From positions 1-64,000 of the forward strand of contig CALUGP010000001.1 in assembly GCA_944320195.1 (NCBI GenBank): a DNA stretch of 64,000 nucleotides, given 5' to 3'. Positions 1-8,044 of this stretch are shown here, piece by piece. The first letter of the stretch is position 1; each line of letters begins with the position of its first letter. The stretch comes from an uncultured Prevotella sp. (lineage in GTDB: Bacteria; Bacteroidota; Bacteroidia; Bacteroidales; Bacteroidaceae). Under the pieces are notes generated by a model, which was not told the DNA's origin, did no database searches, and worked only from the letters and a program-made list of their open reading frames with translations. A program made the position numbers and the translations under genes.

Positions 1-859
1 GAAGCCAAACCCTCTGACCGTCAGTGAGAATGCTCAAATTCGCTTTATTCTGCGTTTTATCCTATTATTTTCAGGGAAAACGACACGCAAGATATAACTG
101 AACAGTTTGGCCGTTACAATAAGTTCATGCGCGGTTGAGCCGCCGCCGGTGAATTTCATGCGGACAACCGTTGCGCCACTTTGAAACCTTTAGCCGTGAT
201 TTTGTGGCAAAACGTCAGGCGGAAAATGTACGTCTGCGTTCGCGAAACAGGTCGGCTTTGAGCCGTATTGTGGCTCTTGTTCCTATAAGAAACGGCATTT
301 CTCACCGTCGTTTGCCGTCCTTGACAGTGCAAAAGGCCATCTTTCGCATCGCCAAAAGCCGTCTTTTATACGCTTGAAAGCCGTCCAAACATGCCGTTTG
401 GACGGCTCTTTCTTTCCCAAACAGCCCGTTTCCGCGCTTTTTCAGGCCGTTGTTTTTGCACATTCAAGCCATTGGATGCGTTAACACCCTGTATGTATGG
501 CAGTTGCGTTTGCACACTTCTGCTTGCCGTATTTGCGGTCGGCGGATTTTTTACGGCGACGGTCTTGTGAAAGCGTCATTGAAATACAAAAAGAAAGCAA
601 AATAAGGGATGTGTGTTGCAATGTGCCATGCGGTAGGCAAGGCTGGCAATATACATGTCATGGCGTTGAAGAAAAATGCACTGCAGCCCATATTTTAATT
701 AATCTTCCTTAAACTTTCGTCTATGTCAACATTTATTTGTATTTTTGCAGGAAATAAGCTGCACTGGTGTGGCAAGCTGCGGTGGTGGAGTGCGCTGCGA
801 GGCTTGCCGCGGTTTGTCGGTGCGGCGTTGTTGCATAGAGAAAAGCTATTATCTAAAGT
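1..859. other. Intergenic region upstream of lysS with a GACGGC-type hairpin
   Basis: I find no convincing gene here. The short open frames have no recognisable domains and run through repeat DNA. Between about 320 and 407 there are several copies of the GCCGTC-containing intergenic repeat. They end in a perfect 12-bp hairpin (379-390 pairs with 396-407, 5-nt loop) followed by a pyrimidine-rich stretch. This could terminate transcription entering from the left. The last 150 bases hold the probable lysS promoter. Confidence 0.6.
740..747 (+). promoter_or_regulatory. Probable lysS promoter, -7 element
   Basis: TATTTTTG matches the Bacteroidetes -7 consensus TAnnTTTG. A TTTCG at 715-719 lies roughly where the -33 TTTG is expected but is an imperfect match. 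The predicted 5' leader before the lysS ATG at 860 would be about 105 nt. No experimental start is known. Confidence 0.45.
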
Positions 860-2602
860 ATGAACGTTTTAGAACTGAGTGAACAGGAAATCGGCAGGCG
901 TCAAAGCCTCGAAGAACTGCGCGCCATGGGCATCGACCCGTACCCTGCGGCAGAGTATCCAACAAACGCATTTTCGACTGACATCAAAGAGGGCTTCAAG
1001 GACGACGAGCCGCGCCGCGAGGTGTGCATCGCCGGGCGCATGATGAGCCGCCGCGTGATGGGCAAGGCCGCATTCGCCGAGCTTCAAGATTCGAAGGGCA
1101 GGATACAGGTTTACATTACACGTGACGACATTTGTCCCGGCGAGGACAAGGATTTATATAATAAGGTGTTCAAGAAATTGCTTGACATCGGCGACTTCAT
1201 CGGCGTCAAGGGCTTCGTGTTCCGCACGCAGACGGGCGAAATCAGCGTACACGCGCAGAGCTTGACGCTGCTTTCGAAGAGCCTAAAGCCCCTGCCGATA
1301 GTGAAATACAAGGACGGCGTGGCATACGACAAGTTTGACGACCCGGAGTTGCGCTACCGCCAACGGTACGTGGACCTGGTGGTTAACGATGGCGTGAAGG
1401 ACACCTTCCTGCAGCGTGCTACGGTCATCAGGACGATAAGGAAGGTGCTCGACGAGGCCGGATACACTGAGGTGGAGACACCCACGCTGCAGACCATTGC
1501 CGGCGGGGCGAGCGCAAGGCCGTTCATCACGCACTTCAACGCGCTCGACACCGACATGTACATGCGCATCGCAACGGAGCTTTACCTGAAGCGGTTGATT
1601 GTCGGCGGATTCGAGGGTGTGTATGAGATAGGCAAGAACTTCCGCAACGAGGGCATGGACCGCAACCACAATCCGGAGTTCACCTGCATGGAGCTGTACG
1701 TGCAATATAAGGACTACAACTGGATGATGTCGTTCACCGAGAAGCTTTTGGAGACGGTCTGCATCGCCGTAAACGGCTCGACCGAGCGCGAAATCGACGG
1801 CAACATCGTCAGTTTCAAGGCTCCTTACCGCCGACTGCCCATTCTTGACGCCATCAAGGAAAAGACAGGCTACGACCTTACAGGCATGGACGAGGCTCAA
1901 ATACGCGAGGTTTGCAAGAAACTCGACATGGAGATTGACGACACCATGGGTAAAGGTAAGCTCATAGATGAAATCTTTGGAGAGTTCTGCGAGGGCACGT
2001 TCATCCAGCCCACGTTCATTACCGACTACCCCGTCGAGATGTCTCCGCTCACGAAGATGCACCGCTCCAAGCCCGGACTGACCGAGCGTTTTGAGCTGAT
2101 GGTTAACGGCAAGGAGCTTGCCAACGCCTATTCGGAGCTTAACGACCCCATCGACCAGGAGGAACGCTTCAAGGAACAGATGCGTCTGGCCGACAAGGGC
2201 GACGACGAGGCTATGATAATAGACCAAGACTTCTTGCGTGCCCTGCAATACGGTATGCCGCCCACGAGCGGCATCGGCATCGGCATAGACCGCCTCGTAA
2301 TGCTCATGACGGGCAAGACGTACATTCAGGAGGTGCTCTTCTTCCCACAGATGCGTCCGGAGAAGAAAGCTCCGAAGAGCAGCGTGGAGGAGTGGAAGGC
2401 CGTCGGCGTGCCCGAAGAATGGGTGCCCGTGCTGAACAAGTGTGGATATTATCTCGTGCAGGACATCAAGGAAGTGAACCCGCAGAAACTCCAGCAGGAT
2501 GCCTGTGGAGTGAACAAGAAATACAAGCTTGGCTACGAGAACCCGAAGGTTGACGAATTCGCCAAGTGGATTGAGGCGGCGAATAAAATTGAAAATTCAT
2601 AA
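860..2602 (+). CDS. lysS: Lysyl-tRNA synthetase (class II)
   Basis: This enzyme charges tRNA-Lys with lysine in the cytoplasm. The N-terminal OB-fold anticodon-binding domain spans about residues 53-148. The class II catalytic core follows, with motif 2 (FRNEGMDRNHNPEF) near 261-274 and motif 3 (GIGIGIDRL) near 469-478. At 580 aa it is longer than the roughly 500-aa E. coli enzyme. The extra C-terminal segment from about 506 is a helical extension of the type I associate with Bacteroidetes LysRS. The last codons (NKIENS) are written in the same A/T-rich DNA that forms the downstream hairpin, so the 3' end may have been remodelled by that repeat. gpsA follows in the same direction. Confidence 0.97.
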   Translation: MNVLELSEQEIGRRQSLEELRAMGIDPYPAAEYPTNAFSTDIKEGFKDDEPRREVCIAGRMMSRRVMGKAAFAELQDSKGRIQVYITRDDICPGEDKDLYNKVFKKLLDIGDFIGVKGFVFRTQTGEISVHAQSLTLLSKSLKPLPIVKYKDGVAYDKFDDPELRYRQRYVDLVVNDGVKDTFLQRATVIRTIRKVLDEAGYTEVETPTLQTIAGGASARPFITHFNALDTDMYMRIATELYLKRLIVGGFEGVYEIGKNFRNEGMDRNHNPEFTCMELYVQYKDYNWMMSFTEKLLETVCIAVNGSTEREIDGNIVSFKAPYRRLPILDAIKEKTGYDLTGMDEAQIREVCKKLDMEIDDTMGKGKLIDEIFGEFCEGTFIQPTFITDYPVEMSPLTKMHRSKPGLTERFELMVNGKELANAYSELNDPIDQEERFKEQMRLADKGDDEAMIIDQDFLRALQYGMPPTSGIGIGIDRLVMLMTGKTYIQEVLFFPQMRPEKKAPKSSVEEWKAVGVPEEWVPVLNKCGYYLVQDIKEVNPQKLQQDACGVNKKYKLGYENPKVDEFAKWIEAANKIENS

Positions 2603-2706
2603 TTGAAAATGGAGAATTATGATTACCTTTGTAGCTTGAGAATAGCTTATGACGAATATATAAAGGTAATCATAATTCTCAATTCTCAGTTTTTAATTCT
2701 CAATTT
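2590..2706. repeat. Long A/T-rich inverted repeat between lysS and gpsA
   Basis: Positions 2612-2630 pair perfectly with 2662-2680 (19 bp, 31-nt loop). Looser complementarity continues outward into the lysS stop region and towards gpsA. The left arm includes TACCTTTG (2624-2631), a match to the Bacteroidetes -7 box, so the hairpin might also carry a promoter for gpsA. It resembles the TTAAGAGTTAAG hairpins elsewhere in this window. Confidence 0.75.
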
Positions 2707-2714
2707 AGAGAAAA

Positions 2715-3710
2715 ATGTACGACTGCGGAAGAATTGCGATTATTGGCGGAGGCAGCTGGGCTACGGCAATCGCCAAAATTGTAGTGGAGCATACGCACCA
2801 TATAGGGTGGTATATGCGCCGCGATGACCGCATTGCTGACTTCAAGAGGCTCGGCCATAATCCGGCTTATTTGACAAGTGTGCATTTCAACATTGACGAA
2901 ATAGGATTCTTCAGCGACATTAACAAGATTGTCCAGGCATACGACACTCTGATCTTTGTCACGCCGTCAGCTTACATAAAGAACCACCTTAAGAAGCTGA
3001 AAACCCGCATAAGGGATAAGTTTGTGATTACGGCTATCAAAGGCATTGTGCCTGAAGAGAATCTCGTTTGTTCTGAATATTTCCATCAGGTGTATGACGT
3101 TCCGTATGAAAATCTTGCGTGTCTTGGCGGCCCCTCACATGCGGAAGAAGTCGCGCTCGAACGTCTTTCATACCTTACTGTGGGGTGTAGTGACAGGGAG
3201 AAGGCACAGGCTTTTTCTGAGATACTTGCCTGTGACTACATCAAGACAAAGACAAGTGTTGACGTAGTGGGCATTGAATATGCGTCGGTGCTCAAGAATG
3301 TTTATGCCATTGCCGCCGGAATATGCAACGGCCTGAAGTATGGAGACAACTTCATGTCCGTGCTTATGGCCAACGCCATACAGGAAATGTCACGCTTCCT
3401 TAAGTCTGTGTATCCGCTTGAAAGGAACATCACAGACTCTGTTTATCTTGGCGACCTGCTTGTAACCGGATATTCAAAATTCTCACGCAACCGCACGTTC
3501 GGAACCATGATAGGCAAAGGATACAGCATAAAAAGCGCACAGATAGAGATGGAAATGATAGCCGAAGGATATTTTGGAACGAAATGCATGAAGGAGATAA
3601 ACCGCCATTGCCATGTCAACATGCCTATACTTGACGCAGTGTACAATATCCTTTATGAGCGCATCTCACCGCAGATAGAGATAAAGCTATTAACCGATTC
3701 TTTCAGATAA
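2715..3710 (+). CDS. gpsA: Glycerol-3-phosphate dehydrogenase [NAD(P)+]
   Basis: It interconverts dihydroxyacetone phosphate and sn-glycerol 3-phosphate, supplying the backbone for phospholipids. The N-terminal Rossmann fold begins at once ([15 protein letters not shown], residues 7-21). [11 protein letters not shown] segment follows in the middle, and the catalytic-lysine helix [12 protein letters not shown] is near 191-202. The 331-aa length is normal for GpsA. The ATG at 2715 places the Rossmann motif right at the N-terminus. It lies 26 nt before pgi, so the two are probably cotranscribed. Confidence 0.95.
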   Translation: MYDCGRIAIIGGGSWATAIAKIVVEHTHHIGWYMRRDDRIADFKRLGHNPAYLTSVHFNIDEIGFFSDINKIVQAYDTLIFVTPSAYIKNHLKKLKTRIRDKFVITAIKGIVPEENLVCSEYFHQVYDVPYENLACLGGPSHAEEVALERLSYLTVGCSDREKAQAFSEILACDYIKTKTSVDVVGIEYASVLKNVYAIAAGICNGLKYGDNFMSVLMANAIQEMSRFLKSVYPLERNITDSVYLGDLLVTGYSKFSRNRTFGTMIGKGYSIKSAQIEMEMIAEGYFGTKCMKEINRHCHVNMPILDAVYNILYERISPQIEIKLLTDSFR

Positions 3711-3736
3711 AGAAGAATCAAAACACATATAAGCAA

Positions 3737-5095
3737 ATGAAAAATATAACATTAGACGTAACGAAAGCCGTTCAGTTTCTTGCTGAAGGTACGGTGAAGG
3801 CTTACGAGCCTAAAGTGAAGGCGGCGCAAGAGGCGCTTGAAAATGGAACTTGTCCGGGCAATGATTTCCTTGGTTGGCTTCACCTTCCGTCGTCAATCAC
3901 GCCTGAATTCCTACAGGAAATACAAGACTGTGCTGATGTCTTGCGTGAAAATTGCGAGGCTATAGTGGTTGCAGGCATTGGCGGAAGCTATCTTGGGGCG
4001 CGTGCTGTAATCGAAGCGATGGGCAATTCGTTTGCATGGCTTGTCGGTGACAAGAAAAACCCTACCATTCTCTTTGCCGGAAACAATATCGGTGAGGACT
4101 ATTTGTCTGAACTGACCGACTATCTGAAAGGCAAGAAGTTTGGTGTTATAAACATATCAAAGTCGGGAACTACGACTGAGACGGCCCTTACGTTCCGTCT
4201 GCTTAAGAAGCAGTGTGAAGAGCAGCGCGGCAAGGAAGAGGCCAAAAAGGTGGTCGTAGCTGTTACCGATGCAAGGAAAGGTGCCGCCCGTGCGGCTGCA
4301 GACAAGGAAGGATATAAGACTTTTGTCATTCCTGACAATGTGGGCGGACGCTTCTCCGTGCTTACTCCGGTAGGCCTGCTGCCGATAGCTTGTGCCGGAT
4401 TTGACATCCGTCAGCTTGTGGCCGGTGCCGCAGACATGGAGAATGCCTGTGGAAAAGATGTGGCATACGAGGAAAACCCGGCTGCTGTTTATGCCGCCGT
4501 GCGTAACGGACTGTATGAGCAAGCTGGCAAGAAGATTGAGATTATGGTGAACTATCAGCCCAAGCTGCATTACATCAGCGAATGGTGGAAGCAGCTTTAC
4601 GGAGAGAGCGAGGGCAAGGATGGTAAGGGCATATTCCCCGCTTCTTGTGATTTCACGACTGATCTGCACTCTATGGGCCAGTGGATACAGGAAGGCGAAC
4701 GTACAATTTACGAGACCGTGATAAGCGTGGAGCAGCCTAATCGTGAACTCTTGTTCCCGTATGACGAGGAGAATCTTGACGGATTGAACTTCCTTGCAGG
4801 CAAACGTGTCGACGAAGTGAACAAGATGGCGGAGCTTGGAACGCGTCTTGCGCATGTTGACGGCGGTGTGCCTAACATACGTATCAGCGTGCCCGTGCTC
4901 AACGAGTACTACATCGGACAGCTTATTTATTTCTTCGAGATTGCATGTGGAATCAGCGGCAACATCCTTGGAGTAAATCCGTTCAATCAGCCTGGAGTTG
5001 AGGCTTACAAGAAGAACATGTTTGCCCTTCTCGACAAACCTGGCTACGAGGCTGACAGCAAAGCTATAAAGGAGAGACTGGCCAGCGAGAAATAA
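3737..5095 (+). CDS. pgi: Glucose-6-phosphate isomerase
   Basis: It interconverts glucose 6-phosphate and fructose 6-phosphate in glycolysis and gluconeogenesis. The sugar-phosphate-binding loop [12 protein letters not shown] is at residues 79-90 and the SIS-type loop [10 protein letters not shown] at 141-150. The 452-aa length fits the shorter (about 450 aa) PGI class found in Firmicutes and Bacteroidetes rather than the 550-aa proteobacterial type. It sits between gpsA and a HAD phosphatase on the same strand, which makes a small central-carbon cluster. Confidence 0.96.
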   Translation: MKNITLDVTKAVQFLAEGTVKAYEPKVKAAQEALENGTCPGNDFLGWLHLPSSITPEFLQEIQDCADVLRENCEAIVVAGIGGSYLGARAVIEAMGNSFAWLVGDKKNPTILFAGNNIGEDYLSELTDYLKGKKFGVINISKSGTTTETALTFRLLKKQCEEQRGKEEAKKVVVAVTDARKGAARAAADKEGYKTFVIPDNVGGRFSVLTPVGLLPIACAGFDIRQLVAGAADMENACGKDVAYEENPAAVYAAVRNGLYEQAGKKIEIMVNYQPKLHYISEWWKQLYGESEGKDGKGIFPASCDFTTDLHSMGQWIQEGERTIYETVISVEQPNRELLFPYDEENLDGLNFLAGKRVDEVNKMAELGTRLAHVDGGVPNIRISVPVLNEYYIGQLIYFFEIACGISGNILGVNPFNQPGVEAYKKNMFALLDKPGYEADSKAIKERLASEK

Positions 5096-5190
5096 TATAG
5101 GGTCTTACGGTTGTCAGGTTTTGGGTAATTGTGTCGTGACGTGACATAGATGCCCGCAACCTTATATCCATTAAGCCAAATAAGCGGAAA

Positions 5191-5898
5191 ATGTTTGAGA
5201 ACGAAATCAACTTATATCTTGAGAAGCACGGCATTGAGGCTTTTACGCCCAAGGCCGTGCTTTTTGATATGGACGGGGTCTTGTATGACAGCATGCCTTT
5301 CCATGCGCGTAGCTGGCATGAGTCTATGGCCAGATTCGGCATAGGTATGGCTCCTGAAGAAGCCTACGCGTATGAAGGCATGCGTGGCGTCGAGACCATA
5401 AAGCTCTTGGTGAGACGCCAGTTCGGCAAGGACATAAGCGACGAGGAAGCCGCAAGGATGTATGACGCTAAGTCTGAGGCGTTCCGCTTGTGCCCGAAGG
5501 CGGAAAAGATGGAGGGCGTGGAAGAGCTGATGCGGAAGATCAAGGCCGGCGGACTGAAAATCGTGGTGGTGACCGGAAGCGGACAGAAGAGTCTTTTGGA
5601 CCGGCTTGAAGAGGATTTTCACGGGCTTGTCAGCCGTAACCTTGTGGTGACAAGCTTTGACGTCAAGCATGGCAAGCCCGACCCCGAACCTTATCTTACG
5701 GGTCTTGCAAAAGCGGGTATAAAATCCAGTGAAGGAATAGTTGTGGAGAATGCGCCTCTCGGTGTGCGTGCAGCCGTGGCCGCTGGGATATTCACAGTTG
5801 CGGTGAACACCGGTCCGTTGCCCGACAAGGCCTTGGCCGACGAGGGTGCCAATGTGGTACTTCCAAGCATGTCCGCGCTTAGGGACGTTTGGAAATAA
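5191..5898 (+). CDS. HAD-superfamily phosphatase, beta-phosphoglucomutase-like
   Basis: This is a 235-aa HAD hydrolase of subfamily IA with a helical cap after motif I. Motif I is FDMDGVLYD (Asp26 nucleophile, Asp28 acid/base). Motif II is the VVTGSG threonine or serine region, motif III is KHGKPDPEPY, and motif IV is VENAPLGV. Such proteins hydrolyse or isomerise sugar phosphates, but the substrate cannot be read from the sequence. The position directly after pgi suggests a hexose or pentose phosphate, which is an inference. About 95 nt of unstructured DNA separates it from pgi. Confidence 0.85.
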   Translation: MFENEINLYLEKHGIEAFTPKAVLFDMDGVLYDSMPFHARSWHESMARFGIGMAPEEAYAYEGMRGVETIKLLVRRQFGKDISDEEAARMYDAKSEAFRLCPKAEKMEGVEELMRKIKAGGLKIVVVTGSGQKSLLDRLEEDFHGLVSRNLVVTSFDVKHGKPDPEPYLTGLAKAGIKSSEGIVVENAPLGVRAAVAAGIFTVAVNTGPLPDKALADEGANVVLPSMSALRDVWK

Positions 5899-5905
5899 TT
5901 AATAA

Positions 5906-5980
5906 TTAAGAGTTAAGAATTAAGAAAAATACCTTTATAACTTATTTGCAAGGCATGTTTTCTTAATTCTTAACTCTTAA
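5906..5980. repeat. TTAAG-type perfect hairpin (23-bp arms)
   Basis: Arms 5906-5928 and 5958-5980 are perfectly complementary and built from the repeating units TTAAGAG and TTAAGAAT. The 29-nt loop ends in AAGGCATG. It lies between the ends of two converging genes (HAD phosphatase and fabI), where it could act as a bidirectional terminator. The loop resembles that of the copy at 16.9 kb. Confidence 0.85.
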
Positions 5981-6002
5981 ATCTTAATTTTATAAGTCCG
6001 TT

Positions 6003-6860
6003 TTATCCGTAAATAATCTTTCCGTTTTCATCCTCATACGGGGTGAGATCCTTTGCGTACTGGTTCATTGCACGCAAGCTCATGCCCATTGAAGAGAAGC
6101 CTCCGTCATGGTAAAGCGTCTGCATTGTGACCTTGCGGGTGAAGTCAGAGAACATCATCACGCAATAGTCTGCGCAGTCGTCGGCAGAGGCGTTGCCCAG
6201 TGGAGACATCTTGTTGGCGAAGTCCATCAGGTTGTCCATGTCTTTTATGCCTTTTCCGGCCGTGGTCGGGGTGGGCGACTGTGATATGCAGTTTATGCGG
6301 ACGTTCTTCTCACGGCCGTATATGTAGCCGAAGCTGCGCGCGATGCTTTCGAGCATGCTCTTTGCATCGGCCATGTCGTTGTAGCCGAAGAAGGTGCGTT
6401 GTGCGGCTACATAGGTAAGCGCTACAACTGAACCGAACTCGGCGATGGCGTCCTGTTTCTTTGCCACTTGCAGCATCTTGTGGAACGAGATTGCCGATAT
6501 GTCAAGCGTCTTTTGCAGGTAGTTGTAGTCAAGGTTGTCATAGGTGCGGTGCTTGCGCACGTTGGGGCTCATGCCGATGGAGTGGAGCACGAAGTCCACT
6601 TTGCCGCCGAGCAGGCGTACAGACTCGGAAAACACTTTCTCAAGGTCTTCCACGCTTGTGGCGTCAGCCGCTATCACGGGGGCGTTGAGCTGCTTGCCCA
6701 GTTCGTCCAGAGTGCCCATGCGCAGAGCCATCTCCGTGTTGCTCAGCGTTATTTGTGCGCCTTCTTCAACGGCCTTCACGGCCACCTTCCATGCGATTGA
6801 GTCTTCATTGAGCGCGCCGAAAATGATTCCGCGCTTGCCTTTCAATAAATTGTGAGTCAT
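6003..6860 (-). CDS. fabI: Enoyl-[acyl-carrier-protein] reductase (NADH), FabI type
   Basis: It carries out the last reduction of each fatty-acid elongation cycle. This is a 285-aa short-chain dehydrogenase-like protein. The nucleotide-binding segment is near residues 11-24 (GIIFGALNEDSIAW). The FabI catalytic pattern is Tyr150, Tyr160 and Lys167; the spacing (Tyr-x9-Tyr-x6-Lys) fits FabI and not FabL. It is transcribed alone, converging on the HAD gene. The ATG at 6860 has an A/T-rich upstream region containing TTTG-like boxes. FabI is the target of triclosan-type inhibitors in other bacteria. Confidence 0.95.
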   Translation of the reverse strand: MTHNLLKGKRGIIFGALNEDSIAWKVAVKAVEEGAQITLSNTEMALRMGTLDELGKQLNAPVIAADATSVEDLEKVFSESVRLLGGKVDFVLHSIGMSPNVRKHRTYDNLDYNYLQKTLDISAISFHKMLQVAKKQDAIAEFGSVVALTYVAAQRTFFGYNDMADAKSMLESIARSFGYIYGREKNVRINCISQSPTPTTAGKGIKDMDNLMDFANKMSPLGNASADDCADYCVMMFSDFTRKVTMQTLYHDGGFSSMGMSLRAMNQYAKDLTPYEDENGKIIYG

Positions 6861-7043
6861 CTTTAAATATTCTTTGATTTGTAATCTGCGTGCAAAATTA
6901 CATCATTTCGCCGACACACACAAGCGTTTTCGTGAAAAATGGCATAATGGCACGGCTTAATCTTCGCGTGGGTAACTTCATGTTGCTAACGGCTTGAAGG
7001 TCAACGACTTTTGGATATGCCGCTTTTCTGTTTGGCAAAAGCT

Positions 7044-7319
7044 GTTCATCCGCAAACCTTTTGGATTAAATAAAAGTTCTATTAATAACAACATCCAACC
7101 TTAATCCAGGCAGTCGGTAACTGTCATTCCGCGCTCCGACGCGGAATCCAGTAAATACCGCATATGCTGTTTGATGTACAGGATGTTCTCTGGATTCCGC
7201 GTCGGAGCGCGGAATGACAGTTACCGACTGCCTGGATCATGGCAGGATGTATTTGTAAATGAAATAATGTGTCGCATTTAATAGAGCCATATGTCCATTC
7301 AAAAGGTTTGCTGATGAAC
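7044..7319. mobile_element. MITE-like palindromic element, copy A1
   Basis: This is a 276-bp non-coding element. Its ends are 23-nt inverted repeats with two mismatches (7044-7066 and 7297-7319, tip GTTCATCCGCAAACC). Inside, two perfect 48-nt arms (7104-7151 and 7190-7237) flank a 38-nt core (7152-7189). Each arm can itself fold, because ATTCCGCG pairs with CGCGGAAT around CTCCGA. A second copy lies at 59216-59492 with the core in the opposite orientation. No clear target duplication is visible around this copy. It encodes no transposase, so mobilisation in trans is an inference. Confidence 0.85.
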
Positions 7320-7330
7320 CTCCTTTCATG

Positions 7331-7627
7331 GTTCATCAGCAATTTAGGTGTATAACGTATAGGTGTCAATCCCGTCCCCGAAGGGGGCGAACTATGCTTA
7401 ACCGCATGTGGAGTGACCGAAGGGAACGGAACTTGCGGTAAGTCAAAACTAACAAACCCGTCCCCAAAGGGGGCGAACAGCAGGGTGACATTCGCCCTCT
7501 TCGAGGACGAAATCATTGACTGCATACCTACCGCAAGTTCCGCTTCGCTACACATGCGGTTAAGCATAATTGGACCTCTTCGAGGCCCTATTACCACGAA
7601 TGACAATACACCTAAACTGCGGATGAG
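7331..7627. mobile_element. Second nested palindromic element (type B) next to A1
   Basis: It starts 11 bp after element A1 and has related tips (GTTCATCAGCA on the left, TGCGGATGA on the right). Three nested perfect inverted-repeat pairs are visible: 7343-7353 with 7606-7616 (11 bp), 7394-7410 with 7551-7567 (17 bp) and 7428-7440 with 7529-7541 (13 bp). Near-repeats of GTCCCCGAAGGGGGCGAA occur at about 7374 and 7460, with a degraded complement near 7490. No coding capacity was recognised. It is probably a MITE or the remnant of one related to A1. Confidence 0.7.
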
Positions 7628-7660
7628 TCCAAAAGGCCATGAATCGCGCGCTGAAAGGCC

Positions 7661-7715
7661 GTCAATCGCGCTCTAAAAGGCCGTCTTTTGCAGGCTAAAA
7701 GACGGCCTTTTATAA
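7661..7715. repeat. GACGGC-type intergenic hairpin
   Basis: AAAAGGCCGTCTTTT pairs with AAAAGACGGCCTTTT around the 7-nt loop gcaggct. This is the clearest example of a repeat found in most long gaps of the window. A shorter GGCCGTC unit sits just upstream. It may terminate transcription, but it lies before the B12 riboswitch and not directly after a gene. Confidence 0.75.
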
Positions 7716-7792
7716 TTGCATTGACAATCAGCGAGTTACAGCTCGCGTTCAGACAAAATTAAGAAAAACGATAAATCTTTTGTCGCATTTTC

Positions 7793-7823
7793 TTTGCAGG
7801 TACATTATTTTTGCATAACTTTG
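7793..7823 (+). promoter_or_regulatory. Promoter of the B12 uptake operon
   Basis: TTTG at 7793-7796, a 19-nt spacer and TAACTTTG at 7816-7823 match the Bacteroidetes housekeeping promoter exactly. Transcription should start near 7830, at the 5' edge of the riboswitch. Confidence 0.85.
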
Positions 7824-7829
7824 CACGCG

Positions 7830-7995
7830 CCGATTGGTTCACACGCATGTGATTAAAAGGGAAACGGGTGAGAGTCCCGTACAGTCCCGCTGCTGTGAGC
7901 TGCCGTTGTCGAGGCGGGCAACAAGCCACTGGCACAGTTTTTACGCCGGGAAGGCCGTCCGTCTTGGGGCAGCATAGTCAGAAGACCTGCCGTCG
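7830..7995 (+). ncRNA. Cobalamin (adenosylcobalamin-type) riboswitch
   Basis: Several conserved blocks of the cobalamin riboswitch are legible in order: GGTTCACACGCATGTGATTAAAAGGGAA near 7835-7862 (upstream stem and start of the core), a GGTGAGAGTCCCGTACAGTCCCGC segment containing the B12 box region near 7866-7890, GCCACTG near 7925, and CGGGAAGG with GTCAGAAGACCTGCC near 7947-7991. It begins at the predicted transcription start and ends about 50 nt before the receptor gene. It should therefore reduce expression of the uptake operon when cobalamin is plentiful, as known for other members. Confidence 0.93.
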
Positions 7996-8044
7996 GTTAT
8001 GTTTAATTCACCGCTTCGAGGAAGGCTGTGCATTATGTGCAATT

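Noticed and set aside
171..377. 68-aa open frame near the left end
   Set aside because: Arg-rich, no domain, and its end lies inside the GCCGTC repeats.
1283..2248. 321-aa open frame antisense to lysS
   Set aside because: It mirrors a high-GC conserved gene and shows no motif; the sense frame clearly encodes LysRS.
7044..7319. Target-site duplication around element A1
   Set aside because: Flanks ggcaaaagct and ctcctttcat show no convincing repeat.
7124..7676. Open frames across elements A1 and B
   Set aside because: They run through inverted repeats, and the encoded text is not protein-like.
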